Shown: piece after piece, positions 58,980 through 64,000 of the stretch | Layout of the letters: every line of letters starts with the position of its first letter | Position numbering within the stretch: position 1 is the first letter of the stretch | Assembly (NCBI GenBank): GCA_016792585.1 | Contig: JAEULB010000026.1 | Span: forward strand, 1-64,000 | Direction: 5' to 3' | DNA from: Rhodospirillaceae bacterium | GTDB lineage: Bacteria > Pseudomonadota > Alphaproteobacteria > SHVZ01 | DNA: 64,000 nucleotides | Made by a program: the position numbers and the translations under genes | Notes under the pieces: generated by a model | Databases searched by the model: none | Told to the model about the DNA's origin: nothing | What the model saw: the letters and a program-made list of their open reading frames with translations, nothing else

Positions 58980-59285
58980 TGGTCCCCACGATGTATTCCA
59001 AGAAACATATCGGGACGGAAGGCGCATGGGCAACAGGTCGGTGCCCCAAAATCCGCTTGCAATCTCCGCGCGCTAGCCTCAGATTGCCGCCCGCCATGAG
59101 CACCCTGAGGACCGTTTCACGACGACGATAAGGCCCCGCGCTTCTTTCAGCGCGCGGCATCTTCTCGTCTTCGCTCAAGGCTCTTCGGCTTATCCAGAAT
59201 CCAGTCGTCCGAAGTCCGCATGCGGGACGGATGCCGCGTCAGCCGGCTCCCTTGTCACTCGTCATGAAACGGACTCAAGACGCCC
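58980..59285. other. 306-base intergenic region with a GC hairpin
   Basis: Divergent region between the TauE and GNAT genes. No open frame with gene-like composition. Contains CCGCGC (59136-59141) and GCGCGG (59152-59157) as a small hairpin, and the two promoters are presumably here, but no convincing -35/-10 pair was found. Nothing else recognised. Confidence 0.5.
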
Positions 59286-59795
59286 ATGTTCTCCCTCCAG
59301 CCCGAGCGGGCCGAAGACGCTCCTGCCATCGACACCCTCATGGACCACGCGTTCGGGGCCAACCGGCTCGAGCGCACAGTCTACAAGCTCAGGCTCGGCG
59401 CGCCGGCCGAGGGCCTCTCCTTCGTCGCGCGCCAGGATGGCGCCTTCGTCGGCAGCATCCGCTTCTGGCAGGTCGAGATGGATCTCGGCGTCCCGGGCGT
59501 GCTGCTGGGGCCGCTTGCCGTGGAGCCTCATCTCCGGGGCAAGGGCATCGGCAAGGCGCTGGTCGGCCACGGCCTCGCAGCGGCTGCCAAGATTGGCCAC
59601 GGAATCTGCCTCGTCTCCGGCGATCCCGACTACTACGGGCCGTTCGGGTTCGTCGCCGCCGATCCTCTCGGCTTGAAGCTTCCCGGGCCGGTGACGCCGG
59701 GCCACTTCCAGATCAAGGAGCTTTCGCCCGGCTGGCTGGCGCTGGCGCGGGGCGAGGTCCGGCGCCCTTTCGCCCGCTCGATGGTCGCGGCATGA
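59286..59795 (+). CDS. GNAT family N-acetyltransferase (YhbS-like)
   Basis: A 169-residue acetyltransferase of the GNAT fold. The acetyl-CoA pyrophosphate loop is PHLRGKGIGKALVGHG (about 81-96, R/Q-x-x-G-x-G/A), preceded by the strand VLLGPLAVEP, and followed by CLVSGDPDYYGPFGFVAADP (about 107-126), the latter typical of the YhbS/Eis-like branch. Acceptor substrate unknown. Its stop overlaps the ATG of a small cupin gene (ATGA), so the two are coupled. Confidence 0.9.
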   Translation: MFSLQPERAEDAPAIDTLMDHAFGANRLERTVYKLRLGAPAEGLSFVARQDGAFVGSIRFWQVEMDLGVPGVLLGPLAVEPHLRGKGIGKALVGHGLAAAAKIGHGICLVSGDPDYYGPFGFVAADPLGLKLPGPVTPGHFQIKELSPGWLALARGEVRRPFARSMVAA

Positions 59796-60112
59796 CCGCC
59801 GACGCATCGGCCGGCGTGGTCGATCTCGGCGCGGTGCTGCCCGCCGACGGCCGCACCTGGGCCAGCCTCGTCGTGGGCAAGAGCGAGGTTCGTACCTTCC
59901 GCGTGCGGCGCATGCGCGACGTCGCCGCCGACTGGCACATGCACGATGCGGCGGACGAAGGCTTCCTCGTCCTCTCGGGCGAGGTCGTCATCGACGTCGA
60001 GGACGAGAGCCGGCATCTCGGGCCGCAGCAGATGACCATCGTCCCCGCCGGCCGCCGCCACCGGGCGCGCGTGCAAGGGGAAGCGCTGCTGCTGGTCTTC
60101 GACGCGCTCTAG
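59792..60112 (+). CDS. Small cupin domain protein
   Basis: A 106-residue single cupin. Metal-binding HxH in DWHMHDAADEGFLVLSGEV (His about 50 and 52, with Glu about 57) and the second motif PAGRRHRARV (His about 92) are present, so a metal centre is possible. Function unknown; proteins of this size can be binding or isomerase domains. Coupled to the GNAT gene by ATGA, and convergent with a receiver gene, both stops sharing CTAG at 60109-60112. Confidence 0.87.
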   Translation: MTADASAGVVDLGAVLPADGRTWASLVVGKSEVRTFRVRRMRDVAADWHMHDAADEGFLVLSGEVVIDVEDESRHLGPQQMTIVPAGRRHRARVQGEALLLVFDAL

Positions 60113-60537
60113 GTCGCGGCCGCCGCCTGGAGCATCGGCAGGGTCGCGTGGATGTGCCGGACCAGGCCGTCGAACGTCACCGGCTTGGCGAAGAACGCGT
60201 CGCCATCGCGCAAGCCCAGCGCCAGCATGCTCGTGCGCGCCACGCCCGAGGTGAAGGCGATCGGCAGTTCCGGCCGCCTGGCGCGGATCCAGGCGCCGAG
60301 CCCGATGCCGTTCATCGAGCCGGGCATCATGATGTCGGTGAAGACGAAATCGATGTGGGCATCGCTTTCGAGGATCGCGATCGCCTCAGCCGCGTTGACG
60401 GCGGCAATCACCTCGAATCCGGCGTCCTGAAGGCAGTCCGCCGCCAGCAGCCGGATCAGGGTCTCGTCCTCGACGATGAGGACGGCGACCCGACTGGACG
60501 ACGGGCCTGAGCTGCCTTGGCTGATGTCGACGTTCAC
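60109..60537 (-). CDS. Stand-alone receiver-domain response regulator
   Basis: About 142 residues, a single REC domain after a 15-residue Ser-rich leader. Acidic pair in VLIVEDETLIR (Glu-Asp), phosphoacceptor Asp in FVFTDIMMPGSMNG (about 69) and Lys in FFAKPVT are present. The segment GSMNGIGLGAWIRARRPELPI is typical of alphaproteobacterial single-domain receivers related to hybrid-kinase modules. GTG at 60535-60537 follows GAGGAG by nine bases; a TTG at 60588 would add 17 residues without a ribosome site. No kinase neighbour. Confidence 0.88.
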   Translation of the reverse strand: MNVDISQGSSGPSSSRVAVLIVEDETLIRLLAADCLQDAGFEVIAAVNAAEAIAILESDAHIDFVFTDIMMPGSMNGIGLGAWIRARRPELPIAFTSGVARTSMLALGLRDGDAFFAKPVTFDGLVRHIHATLPMLQAAAAT

Positions 60538-60628
60538 GTCTGGAAGCTCCTCGAACGGCCCGGTCGGAGCCTCGTCCAAGTCGGGCAAGGGATCGAGTAA
60601 CTTCCTGTAAAATCTCTTTAAAGCCCGC

Positions 60629-61357
60629 TTACGGGATCCTGCAGCGCTCCGCCGTCACCTGGACGAACCCGCGTGATGATGCCATCACCGAGAAGCGGTG
60701 CTCGGCCTGGCCGATCGCCAGCGTGTGGTGGATCGGGAGCTTGCCCTGGGTCTCGACCGCCTTGCCGCCGATCTGGGTGAAGCGGACGGTGATCGGCTCG
60801 TTCGGTTCGAACCAGGCCTCGGGCCGGCCTTCCGCGTTCTTCGCCGTCGTCCCCTGGCCGGAAACGGTGACGACGCCGTTCGAGAAGCCGATCGAGGTGT
60901 TGGGGCCGTCGGATGTCAGCGCCGTCTTGACCAGGAAACGCTTGGTTTCCGGCGCCTCGCACTCCCTCGGCTTGTCGACCGCGGCCAGCGCGTCGGCGAG
61001 CCGCCTCGGGTCCATGCCCTCTCCCAGCTTCTTCTCGATCGTCGGCATCAGGATCCGGGCCGCCTCGGAGATCCGGGGCGTGGCGCCGATCACGCCTTCC
61101 AGGTCCTTGAGCCTGCCCTGGGCGGTTCCCAGCTGGGTCCGGAGCTGCTGGTTGGCGTCGGTCAGCTGCTGGTTGGCCTCGGCCAGCTTGAGCGTCTCGT
61201 CGGCAAGCCGGCCCTGGCGGCCGCGCTCGTCCTCGACGCCGAGCTGGAAGGTGAAAAGGCCAAGCCCGCCCATCGCTGCGAGCACCAGCACCAGTTTGAA
61301 GATGCGGCCCAGCAGCGAGCGTCGGGGACGGTCCTGCTCGAAGCGTCCTAGCGCCAT
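60629..61357 (-). CDS. Membrane-anchored coiled-coil protein of unknown function
   Basis: A 242-residue protein: short cytoplasmic leader rich in Arg, one transmembrane helix (about 20-41), a coiled coil with TLKLAEANQQLTDANQQL (about 55-92), and a soluble, presumably periplasmic, beta-rich C-terminal domain containing Cys in RECEAPE and in the final ERCRIP, perhaps a disulfide pair. No family recognised. Divergent from the EamA transporter gene. The 90 bases to the receiver gene downstream show no other gene. Confidence 0.82.
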   Translation of the reverse strand: MALGRFEQDRPRRSLLGRIFKLVLVLAAMGGLGLFTFQLGVEDERGRQGRLADETLKLAEANQQLTDANQQLRTQLGTAQGRLKDLEGVIGATPRISEAARILMPTIEKKLGEGMDPRRLADALAAVDKPRECEAPETKRFLVKTALTSDGPNTSIGFSNGVVTVSGQGTTAKNAEGRPEAWFEPNEPITVRFTQIGGKAVETQGKLPIHHTLAIGQAEHRFSVMASSRGFVQVTAERCRIP

Positions 61358-61451
61358 GGTCCCTGGCCGGTCTGCTCGCTCTCTAAGGGATACAGGCAGC
61401 CATCCCTTGATGCGAGCGAAAATGCCGCGCCGGCCCTGAGGAATCGGGGCT

Positions 61452-61488
61452 GGAGGCCGCCGCCGGACCGCTTATGGTGGCGGCCTCC
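61452..61488 (+). promoter_or_regulatory. Perfect 10-bp inverted repeat at EamA start codon
   Basis: GGAGGCCGCC (61452-61461) and GGCGGCCTCC (61479-61488) form a perfect 10-bp GC stem with a 17-base loop; the ATG begins one base after it. The only ribosome-site-like GGAGG is buried in the left arm. As the flanking genes are divergent it is not a terminator. It could be an operator or an mRNA structure limiting initiation at this ATG. Confidence 0.5.
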
Positions 61489-61489
61489 G

Positions 61490-62380
61490 ATGACCCTCCC
61501 CGATCCTTCGCGGAAGCCCGGCGACCGGCCCATGGTCGCGATCCTGATCATGCTCGCGGCGGTGGCGCTGTTCGCCGGCCAGGACACGATCTCGAAGTAT
61601 CTCTCGGCCGGGTATCCGGCGGTCGAGGTCGCGTGGTTCCGCTACACCTTCAGCATCGTCGCGATCGCCGCGGTGCTGCCGTGGCTGGAGCCCCGGACCG
61701 CGATCCGGAGCAGCCGGCCGAAGCTGCAGATCATGCGCGGCGTGCTGCTCTATTCCTCGACCGTGCTGTTCGTGATCGCGGTCTATTACGTGCCGCTGAC
61801 CACGGCGACGGCGATCGGATTCATCTCTCCCTTGTTCCTCACCGCGCTCTCGATCCCGTTCCTCGGCGAGCGCGTTGGCCCGCGCCGCTGGGCCGCGATC
61901 GGCGTCGGCTTCTTAGGCGTGCTGATCGTCGTCCGCCCGGGCCTCGGCGGCTTCCAGTGGTCGTTCCTGATCCCGATCGTGATGGCCGCCCTCTATGCGG
62001 TCTATCAGATCCTGACGCGCATGATCGGCGGCGTCGACCGGCCGATCACCTCGCTGCTCTACCCGACCGTGATCGGCACGACGCTGGGCGCGCTGCCGAT
62101 GCCGTTCGTCTGGGTGACGCCGACCCTCTTCGACTTCGGAATGATGGTCCTGATGGGCATCGGCGGCACCTTGAGCCATCTCTGCCTCGTCTATGCCTTC
62201 GCGATGGCGAAGGCCTCCACGCTGGCGCCCTTCGCCTATACCCAGCTCATCTGGGTCACGATCCTGGGCTACGCCTTCTTCGGCGACATCCCGGACGGGC
62301 CGACGCTGCTGGGCGCCTCGGTGATCGTCGCGAGCGGCCTCTACGTGCTGCACCGGGAGCGCCGCGTGAAGGGTTTGTGA
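61490..62380 (+). CDS. DMT family (EamA) transporter
   Basis: A 296-residue membrane protein with ten hydrophobic helices in two EamA repeats (about 15-150 and 165-290), as in RhaT/YdcZ-type exporters. Recognisable parts are VALFAGQDTISKYL, WFRYTFSIVAI, YVPLTTATAIGFISPLFLTA (about 104-123) and PFAYTQLIWVTILGY. Substrate unknown. The ATG at 61490 follows a strong hairpin with no free ribosome site; ATG at 61532 (MVAILIM), nearer the first helix, is a serious alternative start. Confidence 0.87.
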   Translation: MTLPDPSRKPGDRPMVAILIMLAAVALFAGQDTISKYLSAGYPAVEVAWFRYTFSIVAIAAVLPWLEPRTAIRSSRPKLQIMRGVLLYSSTVLFVIAVYYVPLTTATAIGFISPLFLTALSIPFLGERVGPRRWAAIGVGFLGVLIVVRPGLGGFQWSFLIPIVMAALYAVYQILTRMIGGVDRPITSLLYPTVIGTTLGALPMPFVWVTPTLFDFGMMVLMGIGGTLSHLCLVYAFAMAKASTLAPFAYTQLIWVTILGYAFFGDIPDGPTLLGASVIVASGLYVLHRERRVKGL

Positions 62381-62459
62381 AACCCCCCGCCGGGGCGCTA
62401 TCCTCGACGCCAGGACAGGTTACGAGGCATAACGTCCTTAACGTGGGAGGCTTTCCAAG

Positions 62460-63455
<996 letters not shown>

Positions 63456-63456
63456 G

Positions 63457-64000
63457 GTGACGGCGACTTTAGCTCTCGACAGCGCCATCGCCCCCCCGAA
63501 CGGGGGGCGATGGGCGATCGAGGCAATCGGCATCGACAAGTGGTTCGGCTCGGTTCATGCGAACCGGGACGTGACCCTGCGCGTCGCCAAGGGCTCGATC
63601 CACGGCATCGTCGGCGAGAATGGCGCCGGCAAGTCGACGCTGATGAACATCCTCTACGGCTATCACCGCGCCGACCGCGGCGAGATTCGCATCGACGGCA
63701 AGACGGCCGACATCGGCCGTCCTGCCGACGCGATCGCGCTCGGCGTCGGCATGGTCCATCAGCATTTCATGCTGGTCGAGAACTTCACCGTGCTCGAGAA
63801 CGTGCTGCTCGGCGCCGAAGGCGGTGCCTTGCTCGCCGACGGCCGCGCCAAGGCGCACGCCGAGCTCGAGCGGCTCGGGCGCGACTACGGGCTCGAGGTC
63901 GACCCGGACTCGGTGATCGAGGATCTCCCCGTCGGCATCCAGCAGCGGGTCGAGATCCTGAAGGCGCTCTACCGCGGCGCCGAGACGCTGATCCTCGACG
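63457..64000 (+). CDS. ABC transporter ATP-binding protein (BMP/nucleoside type), truncated by window edge
   Basis: First 181 residues of an ATPase that in this family carries two nucleotide-binding domains (about 500 residues). Walker A GENGAGKST (about 54-62), MVHQHFMLVENFTVLENVLL (Q-loop region, typical of YufO/RbsA-like BMP transporters) and the start of the signature region VGIQQRVEILKALYRGAETLILD (last residues at the edge) are visible. GTG at 63457 lies one base after the binding-protein stop; the 20-residue leader before the domain is Ala/Pro/Gly-rich. Permeases would lie to the right, outside the window. Confidence 0.92.
   Translation, partial: MTATLALDSAIAPPNGGRWAIEAIGIDKWFGSVHANRDVTLRVAKGSIHGIVGENGAGKSTLMNILYGYHRADRGEIRIDGKTADIGRPADAIALGVGMVHQHFMLVENFTVLENVLLGAEGGALLADGRAKAHAELERLGRDYGLEVDPDSVIEDLPVGIQQRVEILKALYRGAETLILD

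Noticed and set aside
5449-61915. Recurrent CTTAGG, with rare TTA leucine codons often in Leu-Gly context (22604, 33555, 57332, 61911)
   Set aside because: At this base composition about ten occurrences per strand are expected by chance in 64 kb, so no enrichment can be claimed without a codon count over the genome.

Overview
The window is GC-rich (roughly two thirds G+C by eye), very gene-dense and uses many GTG starts, ATGA/GTGA start-stop overlaps and strong AGGAG ribosome sites. Gene content points to an alphaproteobacterium, probably a Rhodospirillales/Hyphomicrobiales-type soil heterotroph: the lpoA-like/rsmI/yraN/gshB neighbourhood, stand-alone receiver proteins, PAS_5 domain protein, DUF3297, and many paralogous oxidoreductases, SDRs, VOC proteins and ABC transporters. 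Taxonomy is inferred from gene content only. No rRNA, tRNA, CRISPR array, transposase, integrase or phage gene was seen.

Layout. 1-10.3 kb: M20 and M81 metallopeptidases, a Gfo/Idh oxidoreductase, a receiver protein divergent from a DnaJ/CbpM-type chaperone pair, a MetE-like protein, a membrane class III nucleotide cyclase, and a BtpA-family TIM barrel translationally coupled to an FGGY sugar kinase. 10.3-19.6 kb: amidase, DUF3297, two SDRs (one lacking the catalytic Tyr/Lys), DUF899, HpaI-type aldolase, an ABM-like protein coupled to an FMN alpha-hydroxyacid oxidase, then a scar region holding a REC remnant, an intact REC protein, a TetR remnant between two operator-like palindromes, an intact TetR, and two VOC proteins. 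19.7-25 kb: MFS transporter; aldo/keto reductase, orphan molybdenum hydroxylase large subunit and DUF2161 in one transcription unit. 25-31.2 kb, minus strand: DUF4129-small membrane protein-MoxR-DUF58-membrane protein, running on into a nicotinamidase and a PAS protein; a two-PAS protein lies upstream. 31.3-37.2 kb: LysR facing a SbtA-type bicarbonate permease family protein, hydrolase, YifB, a TumE/TumA-type toxin-antitoxin pair, ArfB.

37.2-46 kb: a LysR gene and then a tightly overlapped seven-gene run: quinone-oxidoreductase-like MDR, Asp-box propeller, MmgE/PrpD, NitT/TauT-type ABC permease, binding protein and ATPase, and a uronate dehydrogenase-like protein, closed by a convergent AraC regulator. 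This is the best candidate for an uncharacterised catabolic system. 46-62 kb: GFA proteins, a methyltransferase, a GC-rich inverted repeat, PAS histidine kinase, gshB, SirB1-type and BON proteins, tandem GFA genes, serine hydrolase, double DUF427, yraN, rsmI overlapping head-to-head with an lpoA-like lipoprotein gene, FAD oxidoreductase, TauE permease, GNAT, cupin, a third receiver protein and an EamA transporter whose start is preceded by a perfect 10-bp inverted repeat. The right edge opens a BMP-type nucleoside ABC transporter (binding protein, truncated ATPase).
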